Part shown: piece by piece, positions 5,120 through 5,126 of the stretch
Position numbering within the stretch: position 1 is the stretch's first letter
Layout of the letters: each line of letters begins with the position of its first letter
NCBI GenBank assembly: GCA_003484785.1
Contig: DNAD01000306.1
Span: 1 to 5,126 of the forward strand
Origin: Lachnospiraceae bacterium
GTDB lineage: Bacteria; Bacillota; Clostridia; Lachnospirales; Lachnospiraceae
Direction: 5' to 3'
DNA length: 5,126 bases
Made by a program: the position numbers and the translations under genes
The notes under the pieces: model-generated
Seen by the model: the letters and a program-made list of their open reading frames with translations, nothing else
Databases searched by the model: none
What the model was told of the DNA's origin: nothing

Positions 5120-5126
5120 AAAGGAG
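5120..5126 (+). promoter_or_regulatory. SD-like sequence at the window edge
   Basis: AAAGGAG are the last seven bases of the window, about 63 bases downstream of the predicted plus-strand transcription start. If real, a plus-strand gene starts within about ten bases beyond the edge. An upstream TCCTCC (5108-5113) could pair with GGAG and mask it. Confidence 0.4.

Larger units (their letters stand above)
4829..5126. other. Gene-free upstream control region
   Basis: Open frames here are short, lack convincing SD sites and resemble no protein family, so I see no coding gene. The AT-rich part (about 4830-5056) carries the three promoter candidates listed separately. The more GC-rich end (5077-5126) looks like an untranslated leader of a plus-strand transcript. 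I do not recognise it as a known riboswitch or small RNA class, and cannot exclude that it is instead the 3' end of a minus-strand gene. Confidence 0.5.

Overview
The window holds a flagellar filament-junction and late-gene cluster. All four protein genes lie on the minus strand and read right to left: flgM (anti-sigma-28 factor), flgN (secretion chaperone), and then two different flgK genes (hook-filament junction protein HAP1) in tandem. The gene order, the C-terminal motif of FlgN (ending FDAKQ), the Gram-positive style Shine-Dalgarno (SD) sites and the moderate GC content suggest a motile Firmicute, most likely a Lachnospiraceae member such as Roseburia, Butyrivibrio or a relative. That placement is inference from recognised protein features, not from a search.

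Layout from right to left. Positions 4831-5126 are an upstream control region with no gene that I can support. It contains a good sigma-A-type promoter pointing out of the window on the plus strand (5022-5050). A hairpin at 5057-5076 can serve as a minus-strand terminator or as the 5' end of that plus-strand transcript, and an SD-like AAAGGAG sits at the very edge (5120-5126). For the flg genes there is a perfect TATAAT with an adjacent 13-bp palindrome, and closer to flgM a sigma-28-like promoter (4880-4906). The flgM leader (4700-4870) contains a compact three-hairpin element. flgM (4415-4699), an 84-bp gap, flgN (3812-4330), a 25-bp gap and flgK copy 1 (2065-3786) follow. Then comes a 141-bp spacer filled almost entirely by hairpins, and then flgK copy 2 (22-1923). 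The last 21 bases hold no start codon on the minus strand; flgL would be the expected next gene beyond the edge.

How they work together: FlgM holds sigma-28 inactive until the hook is complete and FlgM is exported. FlgN escorts FlgK (and normally FlgL) to the export gate. FlgK joins hook and filament. A sigma-28-like promoter in front of flgM fits the usual late-gene feedback loop.

The most unusual part is the non-coding structure. A three-hairpin element of 78-79 bp occurs twice, before flgM and before flgK copy 2. Its architecture is nearly identical in the two copies although most stem sequences differ, and its first hairpin always carries one unpaired T. A further single copy of that first hairpin stands beside the flgK element. 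Each copy sits directly upstream, in mRNA sense, of an SD-like sequence. The second notable point is the pair of strongly diverged flgK paralogues.
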